NCBI GenBank assembly: GCA_018969295.1
Contig: JAGWYN010000005.1
Span: 101,008-165,007 of the forward strand
Direction of reading: 5' to 3'
From: Chloroflexota bacterium
GTDB lineage: Bacteria > Chloroflexota > Anaerolineae > Caldilineales > Caldilineaceae
Length of the DNA stretch: 64,000 nucleotides
Shown: in pieces, positions 53,174 through 62,316 of the stretch
Numbering within the stretch: the stretch's first letter is position 1
Layout: each line of letters begins with the position of its first letter
The notes under the pieces: generated by a model
What the model was told of the DNA's origin: nothing
Database searches by the model: none
What the model saw: only the letters and a program-made list of their open reading frames with translations
Program-made: the position numbers and the translations under genes

Positions 53174-55486
53174 ATGGACAGACCAACGGGTATCACCCAC
53201 GCCATTCTTCAGCGACTTCCGCATTTTTATACAATGCAGGAGGAGACAGCAAACAACCTGCTGTCTTCGTTGGTCGAAACGTTCGGGCGCACACTGGAGC
53301 GCAGTGAAATCGACACCCTGCGCGTGCTGCGTGCACACCATGTCGAAACAGCCGATAACGTTGGCTCACGCGGCTACACCGCACCGATGGAACAGCGCGG
53401 CGATCTGGATAAAATCTTTGCGCTCTACCTGGAGAGTATTGGCGGCACCACCGAACTTGTCAAGATGACCCCGCGCTTCAGTGCGCGCTCACTGCAGGTG
53501 CAGCGGCTTGCGACACAACTGACAGCAGCGGCAAACGCTGAGACAGGAACATTTCCAGCATATCTGCTGACGCGCCTGCAGCCGTCCACCCGTGCACTGC
53601 TCGCCTGCTATACCGTAGAGAACGCCTGGTTTCAGCCAGACGAAATACAACCTGGCTTTGCAGTAGCGTTGCTGCTTGGACGATCGACCCTCCCTGGCAG
53701 CACGGACAGCCTGTTTTTCGAGTGGTCTGACAAACCGACAGTGGCTACCTATCTCCGCAGACAGCTTACCGTTTCCACACGCCGGATGCTCAACGCCTAC
53801 AGCGGTGCTGGTGCGCTTCCTCCTGCGCTGGCAAAGGCAATGGCTGACGATCTGAATCAGCTGGTTCTGCGCAACGCTGCGCTCTACCGCAAGCATGCCG
53901 ATGAATTCGAACAACAGAAGTTGAGCCCGACAGCCAGGCTGCTGCTGCGCGGCATCTATCCTGACTTTCTGCGCGAACGCTACGCCGCTGAAGCCGACCC
54001 CGCCATGCGCACGAGCCTGCTCGCCTATCTGGATGCAACAGAAGCGATCCCACTGCCCGCAGGCGACGATCTGGTACGACTCAATCGGCTATTGTTGGAG
54101 CAGATTTTCCCCTACGATGCGGCAACGCGTCCCTGGGGCTTGAAACCGCGCCAGATCCCTGCCCTTGAAGAGCTGCGAACCGAGCTCCTGGTCGAGTTCA
54201 ATCATCTGCTCGATGGCGAGGAACTGTTCCGGCCAGCCTGGTTTCCCGATCTGGCAGACGACTATCCAAGGCTGCGCCAGCAGTATCGTAATGACCGTAG
54301 CTGGCTCAACCGCCTGGTGCTGGAGAATGCATTTCCGACGGCGATCGAAAAGAGCTATACCCCCTACCAGGAGCGGCTGCGCGGGCTGATCCAGGTGCTG
54401 CGCCGGGGCGCATCCACGCGTGACGGTATTATTGCGCTGGTTGCCGCCAATCTGGGCATTGTTGATGACACCCCCACTGCCTACCGCCAGCGCGAACGCA
54501 TCCGAGTGGAGGAGTTTGACCCTTTTCGGAAGACCGTACACTATGCAGATGTGCAGCCTTTCAGCCGTTTTGTCGACGACAACCCGCGAACGCGTATCGT
54601 CGTCGAGAACCCAAACCTGACCGACGCGTTCCCTGACATTCAATTCACCGTGCACCTGCGTAACCCGGCGCTGTCCTTTATTACACTCACGCACTGGTCG
54701 ATCATCAACCGTACGACCGGGCAGCATCTCTTCTATGACGGCGCCCTGAGTGAAGGCGACTGCCTTGCTCTCTCCAGCGAGTGGGGGATGCGGGTGAACG
54801 GCGTCCCGGTCGAGTTTGCAAGTGAAATGTTGGGGCTGCCCCCTGGTACTTCGCTGCTCGAAATCGAAGCGATGACGGCACTACGCACAGGTCGCTCCGA
54901 TTCCACCCTCTACGATCTGGCAATGTTTGCTGATGCTGAGGATGCTGAAGCACAGTTTGCCACGCGCGGCATCTTCGATGAGACCTGTTTCGGCCAGTCG
55001 ACCCTGGTCAATGCCTGGAGTCTGGGTTCTGAGCTGGCAACGCGCGGTGTGTTGGACGAAAGTGTCTTTGATGGCTCGATGTTCGATCGGGGCGTGCTCG
55101 ATCATCTCCAGTTCGCTGAAGTATCTCAGATATCGCTGACAATCGAGATCAGCATGATGCAGATCACCCCCGGTCGCTTCCGGGTGAGCATCCCGTGGGA
55201 TCTTGGCGACTTCCCAGCCGATGTCGCTGATCCTGCGGCACACCCGCGCAACCAGATTCAAAGCATTATCGACAAGGTGCGCGCTGCAGGCGTCTTTGCC
55301 ACCATCAGCTATGAACAGAGATTCACCGACGTTCACGACGTGGGTGAACTGGCTCCATCCCCTGAATTAACACTCCCCACCCAAGAGACGCCGATGGCTG
55401 CCATCCATCATGCAATGGAAGATCACCTGGTTCTGGCGGGTGCCTTTGATTATATGGGTTACGATTCACTCAATGGTTTTGCGTAG
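53174..55486 (+). CDS. Baseplate wedge protein I-like (gp7-like)
   Basis: A 770-residue protein after J, in the place of P2 gpI/T4 gp7, and far larger than P2 gpI. The N-terminus (HAILQRLPHFYTMQEETANNLL) resembles the tail protein I family. The middle part is helical with many Arg and Leu. The C-terminal third has beta-rich segments and a repeated ATRG-F/L-DE pattern (ATRGIFDETCFG and ATRGVLDESVFDG). It likely links the wedge to the fibre adaptor encoded next. Confidence 0.75.
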   Translation: MDRPTGITHAILQRLPHFYTMQEETANNLLSSLVETFGRTLERSEIDTLRVLRAHHVETADNVGSRGYTAPMEQRGDLDKIFALYLESIGGTTELVKMTPRFSARSLQVQRLATQLTAAANAETGTFPAYLLTRLQPSTRALLACYTVENAWFQPDEIQPGFAVALLLGRSTLPGSTDSLFFEWSDKPTVATYLRRQLTVSTRRMLNAYSGAGALPPALAKAMADDLNQLVLRNAALYRKHADEFEQQKLSPTARLLLRGIYPDFLRERYAAEADPAMRTSLLAYLDATEAIPLPAGDDLVRLNRLLLEQIFPYDAATRPWGLKPRQIPALEELRTELLVEFNHLLDGEELFRPAWFPDLADDYPRLRQQYRNDRSWLNRLVLENAFPTAIEKSYTPYQERLRGLIQVLRRGASTRDGIIALVAANLGIVDDTPTAYRQRERIRVEEFDPFRKTVHYADVQPFSRFVDDNPRTRIVVENPNLTDAFPDIQFTVHLRNPALSFITLTHWSIINRTTGQHLFYDGALSEGDCLALSSEWGMRVNGVPVEFASEMLGLPPGTSLLEIEAMTALRTGRSDSTLYDLAMFADAEDAEAQFATRGIFDETCFGQSTLVNAWSLGSELATRGVLDESVFDGSMFDRGVLDHLQFAEVSQISLTIEISMMQITPGRFRVSIPWDLGDFPADVADPAAHPRNQIQSIIDKVRAAGVFATISYEQRFTDVHDVGELAPSPELTLPTQETPMAAIHHAMEDHLVLAGAFDYMGYDSLNGFA

Positions 55487-55501
55487 AAGGAGCAGTGCAC
55501 A

Positions 55502-55978
55502 ATGAAAATGGCTGAAAACCTGGAGATGCGGGGACAACTCACGCTCCACCTGCGCGATGTTGCCGGCCAGGTGCAGCAGACGCTTACCTCCCCCAATCAT
55601 ATTGTTCTCAGCGGTCGCGATTTGGTCGCCAGAATGTTTATCCTGGGCGGGCTGCCGCCGATCTCACACCTGGCGGTCGGGGCGGGCATGAAACCGGTCA
55701 CAACAGAAGATACACAGCTAGATGCCGAGGTGGCGCGTGTTCCCATCAACCAGTTTCTGGTAAATCGCGACTTGGTCGAGATCAGCACGGAAGACGGCAA
55801 GGACAAACGCAAAAAAGCCGTGATCCATGCCGAATTTGGCTTTGCGCAGGCCAATACATCGTTGACCGAGGCTGCCCTGTTCAACAACGATGGGGTGATG
55901 TACAACCGGATCGTCTTTGCACCGGTGCATAAAACCCAAGCCTTTGTTTTGACGTTGATCTGGGAAATCACCTTTTAA
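55502..55978 (+). CDS. Tail fibre adaptor/collar-like protein
   Basis: A 158-residue beta-rich protein with the phage pattern ISHLAVGAGMKPVTTEDTQLDAE, then LTEAALFNNDGVMYNRIVF and a closing FVLTLIWEITF strand. Proteins of this type are found between the baseplate and fibres and are thought to attach or top the fibre. The start at 55502 follows AAGGAG at a normal distance. It is followed directly by the first fibre. Confidence 0.78.
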   Translation: MKMAENLEMRGQLTLHLRDVAGQVQQTLTSPNHIVLSGRDLVARMFILGGLPPISHLAVGAGMKPVTTEDTQLDAEVARVPINQFLVNRDLVEISTEDGKDKRKKAVIHAEFGFAQANTSLTEAALFNNDGVMYNRIVFAPVHKTQAFVLTLIWEITF

Positions 55979-55989
55979 GGAGAATGGCT

Positions 55990-57645
55990 ATGGCCTTTAG
56001 ATCGAATCTGACCCAGGACGATTACAACAAAAAACCAGGCGACCTGATCAAAGCATCGGATTGGAATGCACTGACCTATGAAATCGTCAGCCTGGGCAAA
56101 GCCAAACTGGACCGGGAGAGCGACACCCTCCATGGAGAGCTGCGCGTAAATGGCACACTGACGGTGGAAGGAACTGCATCCGCCAGCAAAGTGGTGGTGC
56201 CCCCTGGAAGCCTGTCCGCAGGTTTCTGGCTGGGCGCCACAGGGGAGTCAGGCATCTACCGCAGCGCACAGTTGTCGCCGGCAGGCCGCATGGCCGCAAC
56301 GGGCGATCTTGCTGGCGGAGAGGCGCTGCGCATCCGCACCACCGCCGAGGACACGGGCGGGCTGCTGATAGAAAACCAGAATGGGGATATTAATTTCAGC
56401 GTGCGCGGCAGTGACGGAGCGACATTTGTCCGTGGCGCGCTGACTGTAGGCGGCGGTGAGGTGCTGCTGCCTGGAAACGGCGGGGGAGCAGGCAACAACG
56501 GTCAGGCAGCGCGTGCCTTGGGTGACGGCGGTCCCGAAGAGGGGTTGATCCTCAACCGCGCCAACGACTTTGGTAAAGTCACTGTCCAAAGCGCACTGAA
56601 CGTCAATGGACCAGTGCGCGCCTCCTCTTATGTCTACAACAACCCCATGGTACATCGCATGTTCCCGGCGGATCCGATTATCTACCAGGATATCTTCGAA
56701 GCTCTGCGCCAGGGAGCGATTGCAAAATTGGGCAATCCAGCGGTGCCCAGCGACTGGAACACCCGCCATGGCCCACAGACTCTTTGGAACAAACGAACCA
56801 TCGTTCAGTTCGGCACAAACAACGATGCCGATGGCAACGGCGCCGTGGTGACCCTTCCTGACGGCTACGACACCGTATGGGTACGGCTCTTGAACGACCG
56901 CTGGAATGTCATCAAGGCCTACATCCTCGAAGGCGACGCGCTGAACCAGGATCTGGGACTGTGGGCAGGTGGCGCGCGCGCCCACAGCATCTGCCCGGAT
57001 GGCTCCATTTCAGACAGCGATGGCACGGACGCAACACATACTGCGAACCGCCACAACCATCACCAATGGTTTGCTGTCCCTGTGGGTCGCGCCGGACGTA
57101 TCGCGTTGATTTCAAAGCAAGGGACCGAAAATGGCTTGTGGATTTCTGGGGTGGCCTTCAGTCGGAATCCCTGGGCGCATGCTACCCAGTCGGCAGCTGG
57201 CTATCACTGGGGGCTGAACGGCACTGAAAGTGGCGTGCGCTTAGTTTTTATTCATCACGGTGATATCTACGGCTCTTTTCTCAACCCCGCCAATCTGGCA
57301 CTACAGGTGCCTGTGCTGCCCTCCGGACGTGACAAGCTGCTGTATGTAATCAACCCGCACTATCTGCTGGCAGAAAGCGCCAGGTACGACTGTGATGTCC
57401 AACACACGATGGTTTCAGTGAATGGTCAGCCGGTTGGACGCTTCATGGCGACCTATGACAACCCGTTTGCACGCCACTGGAACACGATGCCAGCCTGTGC
57501 GTACTCAGCAGTGCGCGTCCCCGCCGAATTGATCCGCCCTGGCGACCGCTATCTCAAGGTGCAAATCGACACCAGCAAACAGGTGGACATTTTTGCGTTC
57601 CGAGAGCTGGGGACACACGACCTGGATATACCGATTGCTTTCTGA
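55990..57645 (+). CDS. Tail fibre paralogue 1
   Basis: A 551-residue fibre. The N-terminal attachment segment is NLTQDDYNKKPGDLIKASDW, common in phage and injection-system fibres. A repetitive, glycine-rich shaft follows (LHGELRVNGTLTVEGT, SVRGSDGATFVRGALTVGGG). The C-terminal head (from about 270) has the conserved NGAVVTLPDGYDTVWVRLL, NPWAHATQS, LNGTES and YDNPFARHW pieces shared with the next two genes. The ATG at 55990 is seven bases after AAGGAG and matches the paralogues; 55984 is only one base away. It probably binds a surface glycan (inference). Confidence 0.82.
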   Translation: MAFRSNLTQDDYNKKPGDLIKASDWNALTYEIVSLGKAKLDRESDTLHGELRVNGTLTVEGTASASKVVVPPGSLSAGFWLGATGESGIYRSAQLSPAGRMAATGDLAGGEALRIRTTAEDTGGLLIENQNGDINFSVRGSDGATFVRGALTVGGGEVLLPGNGGGAGNNGQAARALGDGGPEEGLILNRANDFGKVTVQSALNVNGPVRASSYVYNNPMVHRMFPADPIIYQDIFEALRQGAIAKLGNPAVPSDWNTRHGPQTLWNKRTIVQFGTNNDADGNGAVVTLPDGYDTVWVRLLNDRWNVIKAYILEGDALNQDLGLWAGGARAHSICPDGSISDSDGTDATHTANRHNHHQWFAVPVGRAGRIALISKQGTENGLWISGVAFSRNPWAHATQSAAGYHWGLNGTESGVRLVFIHHGDIYGSFLNPANLALQVPVLPSGRDKLLYVINPHYLLAESARYDCDVQHTMVSVNGQPVGRFMATYDNPFARHWNTMPACAYSAVRVPAELIRPGDRYLKVQIDTSKQVDIFAFRELGTHDLDIPIAF

Positions 57646-57746
57646 GCCCGTTCTGATCGACAGTGACAGGCAATATGCTGCCCCTGTTGCGTGATGCGGT
57701 GCCTTGCAAAAAATGGCGCAGACAACAGTTTTTTAGGAGGACGCTC

Positions 57747-59405
57747 ATGGCTTTTCTATCGGGGTTGACCCCGGACGATTACAACAAAAAACCCGGCGAT
57801 TTGATCAAGTCGTCGGACTGGGGCATGCTGGTAAGTGACGTGATCGGCCTGGGCAAAGCCAAGCTGGATCGTGACGGCGATACGCTGCATGGAACGTTGA
57901 GCGTGGCGGGTGCTCTGACAATGGATGGCACCGGGCACGTCGGTAACCTGCGGATCACGCCGGGCAGTGCCTCGTCAGGTCTTTGGCTGGGTGATGTCGG
58001 AGAATCGAACTGGGGAGTCTATCGGCGTGTAGCAGGTGCCCTGCAGTCCCCTAAAGGCGGTACTGCAGTCGCTGGCAACCAGTTCAATGGCCAGGCGCTG
58101 CGCATTCGGACGGCAGCCGATGCGGCCAGCGCCCTGATTGTAGAAAACCAGGCAGAGCAACGCAACTTAAGCGTGCGCGGCAGTGACGGGGCCACTTTTG
58201 TACGCGGCGCACTGACGGTGGGGGGGGGGGAAGTTCTCTTACATCGGCAGGTAGGTGCCGCAGGCGGCAACCGTCAGCCAGCACGCGCGTTGCGCGACGG
58301 CGGCACCAAGGCAGGCCTTGTCATCAACCCTGACAATGACTTTGGCAAGGTCACCGTACAAAGTGAGCTGAACATCCATGGCCCGCTGCACGCCGCAGCC
58401 TTCATCTACAACAACCCCATGGTCCACCGGATGTACCCCGCTGACGCCATCATCTACCAGGATATCCTCGACGCTCTGCGCCAGGGCGTGATCGCAAAAT
58501 TAGGCAATCCGGCGGTGGACAGCAATTGGGATACCCGCTATGGCCCACAGACTCCCTGGAACCTGCGATCTCTGGTGCAGTTTGGCACAAACAACGATGC
58601 CGATGGCAACGGCGCTGTGGTGACGATCCCAGCTGGCTACGATACGCTGTGGGTGCGGGTGCAAGGCACCAGTTGGAATGTCATCAAAGCGTATGTTCTG
58701 GCAGGCAACGCCTTGCAGCAAGATCTGGGCCTATGGGCGGGCGGATGGCGATCCCATAGCATCTGCCCGGATGGATCAATTTCTGACAGCAACGGCCATG
58801 ACACTGACCCAGCGCATCAGTGGCTTGCCATCCCAGTTGGTCAGGCTGGACAGATTGCGCTGATCTCGAAGCAGCAAACCAACTCTGGCTTATGGCTCTC
58901 CGGCGTCGGGTTCAGCCGAAACCCCTGGTCGCACGCTGCGCAAGCGAGTGTCGCCTACCATTGGCAACTGAATGGCACCGAAGCTGGGGTCATTTGGGGA
59001 GACCGCCGTCATCGCAGCGATCAGATGTCACAGCTGCCAGCAAACTCGAACCTGGCACTGCAGGTACCTGTGCTGCCCAATGGGCGTGACAAATTGCTCT
59101 ATTTGATCGGTTGCTGTACCTACATCGATAAGAGTGACCAGGCCGTTTATCACAATGATATCCAGCATACAGCAATCCTGGTCAACGGTCAGCCCATCGA
59201 ACGGCTGCTGGCAACGTATGACAACCCTTTTGCCCGCCACTGGAATACCAGGCCAGCCTGCGGCTACTATGCAGCGCGCATTCCTGCTACATTGATTCCT
59301 ACCGGTGCACGCTCTCTGAAAGTGCAGATTGACATGAGCAAACAGCAGGATCCGATTGATTTCCGTGAAATCGGTACGCACGACCTGGACACCCCTATCA
59401 ACTGA
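57747..59405 (+). CDS. Tail fibre paralogue 2 with G11 tract
   Basis: A 552-residue paralogue of the fibre before it, with the same attachment segment (DDYNKKPGDLIKSSDWG), shaft and head. Codons 158-162 (V-G-G-G-E) contain eleven consecutive G (58220-58230). The matching stretch of paralogue 1 encodes V-G-G-G with mixed codons. Gain or loss of one G would truncate the protein before the head. In this assembly the frame is open. The start follows TTAGGAGGA. The head shows NGAVVTIPAGYDTLWVRV and YDNPFARHWNTRPACGYYA. Confidence 0.85.
   Translation: MAFLSGLTPDDYNKKPGDLIKSSDWGMLVSDVIGLGKAKLDRDGDTLHGTLSVAGALTMDGTGHVGNLRITPGSASSGLWLGDVGESNWGVYRRVAGALQSPKGGTAVAGNQFNGQALRIRTAADAASALIVENQAEQRNLSVRGSDGATFVRGALTVGGGEVLLHRQVGAAGGNRQPARALRDGGTKAGLVINPDNDFGKVTVQSELNIHGPLHAAAFIYNNPMVHRMYPADAIIYQDILDALRQGVIAKLGNPAVDSNWDTRYGPQTPWNLRSLVQFGTNNDADGNGAVVTIPAGYDTLWVRVQGTSWNVIKAYVLAGNALQQDLGLWAGGWRSHSICPDGSISDSNGHDTDPAHQWLAIPVGQAGQIALISKQQTNSGLWLSGVGFSRNPWSHAAQASVAYHWQLNGTEAGVIWGDRRHRSDQMSQLPANSNLALQVPVLPNGRDKLLYLIGCCTYIDKSDQAVYHNDIQHTAILVNGQPIERLLATYDNPFARHWNTRPACGYYAARIPATLIPTGARSLKVQIDMSKQQDPIDFREIGTHDLDTPIN
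58220..58230 (+). repeat. Poly-G tract of 11 in fibre gene 2
   Basis: Eleven uninterrupted G lie inside the coding sequence, at a site where the paralogue uses GGCGGCGGT. Such tracts mutate by slippage and are known phase-variation switches in surface genes of other bacteria. Confidence 0.9.
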
Positions 59406-59431
59406 ACCTTGCTGGGTAAGGAGAATGGCTT

Positions 59432-61036
59432 ATGGCTTTTGTATCAAGCTTGACACAAGATGACGCCAATAAAAAACCGGGCGACTTGATCAAGTCGGCA
59501 GATTGGAATGCCGTGGTGGGGGAGGTAGTTGCCCTAGGCAAGGCCAAACTGGATCGCGACGGCGACACCCTGTATGGGGAGTTGAATGTAGCCGGTACAC
59601 TAGCGGTCGACGGCGTAGTGCAGGCCAGCGCGCTGACGGTGACGCCCGGAGATGCGTCTGCAGGGCTCTGGCTGGAAGAGAGCGGCGAGCACACCTGGGG
59701 ACTCTATCATCGCGGAGGAGCACTGCGGATACGCACTGCCGCAGATACGGAGAGCGGCCTGCTTGTGGAAAATCAGGATGAGCAACTCAATCTCAGCGTG
59801 CGCGCCAGCGACGGAGAAACTTTTGTACGCGGCGCCCTGACCATCGCTGGTGCAGACATGGTGCTGTACGGGCAAAAAAGCAGAAACGGCACCGAACGCA
59901 GCCAGACGGGGTCTGCATTGGGTGATGGCGGCGCTGAAGATGGCCTGGTGATCAACCGTGCCAACAATTTTGGCAAAGTCACCGTCGAGGGTGAACTGAA
60001 TGTCAACGGCCCAGTCCGTGCTGCTGCCTTCATCTACAACAACCAGATGGTGCACCGCATGTACCCGGCTACTCCCCTCATCTATGAAGATATCTTGGAG
60101 GCAATGCAGCAGGGGGTGATTGCGAAATTGGGAAATCCTGGTGTGGCCAGCAATTGGAACACCCGCTATACCGGACAGAACCTATGGAATGGCCGTGCCC
60201 TTGTCCAGTTCGGCTCCAACAATGACTCTGATGGCAACGGCGCTGTGGTCACAATACCAGATGGCTATGACACCCTATGGGTACGACTGCCCGGCACTAG
60301 CTGGAATGCACTCAAAGCCTACCTGCTGTCGGACAATGCACTTCAGAAAGATCTAGGCATGTGGGTAGGAGGTTGGCGCTCGCACAGCATCGATCCGGAT
60401 GGCACCAATTCGAGCAGCACAGCGAACGATACCCAGCCTGCCAATCAGTGGCTCGCCATCCCAGTGGGGCAGGCCGGGCGGGTTGTGCTGGTTTCCAAAC
60501 CGCGCACCGACGACAATTTCTGGCTTTCTGGAGTTGCGTTCAGCCGAAATCCCTGGGCGCATGCTGCCCAGTCGGCAGTCAGCTACCATTGGGGGCTGAA
60601 CGGCACCGAAAACGGGGTCAATTGGAACAGCCATAATTGGTGGGGAGATGTCGGGGCAAATCTTCCGGGTGGTACCAGCCTGGCGATGCAGGTGCCTGTT
60701 CTCCCCTCAGGACGCGATAAGTTGCTCTATTTTATCAGCGGCCCCTTTTATATCTGGCAGTCCGGTAGATATGAAGAGGATATCCAACACACCGCCGTTC
60801 TGGTCAACGGCAAGCCGATTGAACGCTTTCTTTCGACCTACAACACGCCCTTTTCCCGGTATTGGAACAGCCGCCCAGCTTGCCGCTACTACGCGGCGCG
60901 CATCCCAGCAGAGTTGATTCCAAAAACGACACGTTTCCTCAAGGTGCAGATCGACCTGAGCAAACAGGCTGGCATACTCGACTTCGACTTCCGTGAGATC
61001 GGCACACATGACTTGGAGATCCCGCTCCAAAGCTGA
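59432..61036 (+). CDS. Tail fibre paralogue 3
   Basis: A 534-residue third fibre, built like the other two (start FVSSLTQDDANKKPGDLIKS; head with NGAVVTIPDGYDTLWVRLP, NPWAHAAQS and YNTPFSRYWNSRPAC). The shaft is shorter and the tract corresponding to G11 encodes TIAGADM without a repeat. The start follows TAAGGAG and lies 26 bases after fibre 2. Divergence is greatest in the surface loops between conserved blocks, as expected if the three heads bind different receptors. Confidence 0.85.
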   Translation: MAFVSSLTQDDANKKPGDLIKSADWNAVVGEVVALGKAKLDRDGDTLYGELNVAGTLAVDGVVQASALTVTPGDASAGLWLEESGEHTWGLYHRGGALRIRTAADTESGLLVENQDEQLNLSVRASDGETFVRGALTIAGADMVLYGQKSRNGTERSQTGSALGDGGAEDGLVINRANNFGKVTVEGELNVNGPVRAAAFIYNNQMVHRMYPATPLIYEDILEAMQQGVIAKLGNPGVASNWNTRYTGQNLWNGRALVQFGSNNDSDGNGAVVTIPDGYDTLWVRLPGTSWNALKAYLLSDNALQKDLGMWVGGWRSHSIDPDGTNSSSTANDTQPANQWLAIPVGQAGRVVLVSKPRTDDNFWLSGVAFSRNPWAHAAQSAVSYHWGLNGTENGVNWNSHNWWGDVGANLPGGTSLAMQVPVLPSGRDKLLYFISGPFYIWQSGRYEEDIQHTAVLVNGKPIERFLSTYNTPFSRYWNSRPACRYYAARIPAELIPKTTRFLKVQIDLSKQAGILDFDFREIGTHDLEIPLQS

Positions 61037-61065
61037 GTTGGAGCAGTGACCACAAGGAGAGACAG

Positions 61066-61248
61066 ATGCACGAACAATTGCAAAAGCGGCTTGCCGAACT
61101 GAAACAAGAATATCGGGCGGGACAACTGCAGATGAGCGAATTAGAGACGCAGCAGACACGTCTGCGCGAGACCATGTTGCGCATCAGCGGTGCCATCCAG
61201 GTGCTGGAAGAAGTGCTGAAAAGCGGCGAGTCCTCGCTTGCCAGCTAA
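61066..61248 (+). CDS. Small coiled-coil protein closing the cluster
   Basis: A 60-residue protein, nearly all heptad helix (LQKRLAELKQEYRAGQLQMSE, then a second helix ending in LKSGESS). It follows fibre 3 by 29 bases with an AAGGAG ribosome site. Small coiled coils at this place may chaperone fibre trimerisation, but no family is recognised. Confidence 0.6.
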   Translation: MHEQLQKRLAELKQEYRAGQLQMSELETQQTRLRETMLRISGAIQVLEEVLKSGESSLAS

Positions 61249-61471
61249 GCCAGAGAGCCAGACCATCCTCCATCAAGACAGTTCAAGGAAGGGAAAATCT
61301 GGTGCAAAGCCAAGGTGCAAATGATTCAATAACGATTTACCTACCTGGGTACGCTGGATTGCTACCCATGTAAAATGACCCGAACCCTCTTACAGGGGAG
61401 CATAGCCATGTCTCACACCACAGAAGTGCTGGTTGAGTGGCGCACACCGGCGCAAGGACAAGGGAGATCAC
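61249..61471 (+). other. Gap after the injection-machine cluster
   Basis: About 220 bases without a gene call I trust. No strong terminator is visible. The short string TTTACCTACCTGGG occurs here (about 61335) and again inside the next gene start (about 61487), suggesting a local duplication. Confidence 0.5.
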
Positions 61472-62275
61472 ATGATCCAACAACTCTTTACCTACCTGGG
61501 CGACGACTGGCGGGCGCTGACGGCCGGCCAGTCGCCGGCGCCAGGGTTGACGCTGACCCTGGGCGCGCTGGCGCTGAACCAGCGCACGCTGGATCGCTCC
61601 GGCCGCGTGCAGCCGCAGCCCCTCCAGCAGCATCTGGCGCTGCGCCTGCCCGCGGTCACCGCCTATGCGCTGGCACAGACGCCGCTGGAAGGTTCGCTGG
61701 ACGCCGACGCCATCTTTGACCCGGACACGGTGAGCGAACGCCGCCAGGCGCTCTTTCCGGGCGACTTTGCCATCGACGCAACGGCGCGCACCCTGCAGCT
61801 GACCCCGGCCGGTGTCGCCCGTTGTCGCGGCGCTACCCAACTCGCCGTGAACTACCGCTATCCCGGCGTCCTCGCCACGCAGGAGTTCACCCAGCACTTC
61901 GAGGCCGCCATCAGCGCCGCGTCCTGGCGGCTGGTCGAACAGTGGGCGACACTCTTCCTGGCGCTGGTCGTCACCGACGCCGAGGCGCTGGTGGCGCGCT
62001 GCAACCAGGCGTCGAGTGTGACGCCCTACAGCGCCGGCGGCTTCAGCGCCCGCCAAAGCCTGGAGCAGTTCACCCTGCTGGCGGGAACACCGGACCCCGC
62101 CAGCAGCACGCCGCTGCTGCGGCTGCAGGGGCAGGTGCGCGGCCGGTTGGCGCTGGGCAAGGCCAGCCCACCCGCCTTCGGCCTGATCGAGCAGGTGATC
62201 AGCCCCGGTCTCGGCACCAACGGACAGACGGTCGATCTGGAGATCAGCGTGGCACTCGGGCGTACACCACCCTGA
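61472..62275 (+). CDS. Unrecognised 267-residue protein after the cluster
   Basis: I do not recognise the family. The protein is mixed alpha/beta, Ala- and Leu-rich, with no signal peptide or membrane helix. It begins MIQQLFTYLGDDWRALTAG and has a probable helix VLATQEFTQHFEAAI. The start at 61472 follows AAGGGAG at five bases; an earlier ATG at 61433 has none. The codons are visibly richer in GC at third positions than those of the fibre genes. It could be a tail completion or cargo-related protein, but only its position supports this. Confidence 0.55.
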   Translation: MIQQLFTYLGDDWRALTAGQSPAPGLTLTLGALALNQRTLDRSGRVQPQPLQQHLALRLPAVTAYALAQTPLEGSLDADAIFDPDTVSERRQALFPGDFAIDATARTLQLTPAGVARCRGATQLAVNYRYPGVLATQEFTQHFEAAISAASWRLVEQWATLFLALVVTDAEALVARCNQASSVTPYSAGGFSARQSLEQFTLLAGTPDPASSTPLLRLQGQVRGRLALGKASPPAFGLIEQVISPGLGTNGQTVDLEISVALGRTPP

Positions 62276-62316
62276 AACAACCAAGAGGTGGCTGTACCTA
62301 TGAGTGGAGAATCAAC

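Noticed and set aside
57646..57746. N-terminal extension of fibre 2 from the ATG at 57663
   Set aside because: The ATG at 57747 has a TTAGGAGGA site and aligns with the paralogues; the extension has unrelated, basic sequence.
61375..61719. A 114-residue open frame at the start of the 267-residue gene
   Set aside because: It runs in another frame of a better-supported gene and its second half is Arg/Ala/Pro-rich shadow sequence.
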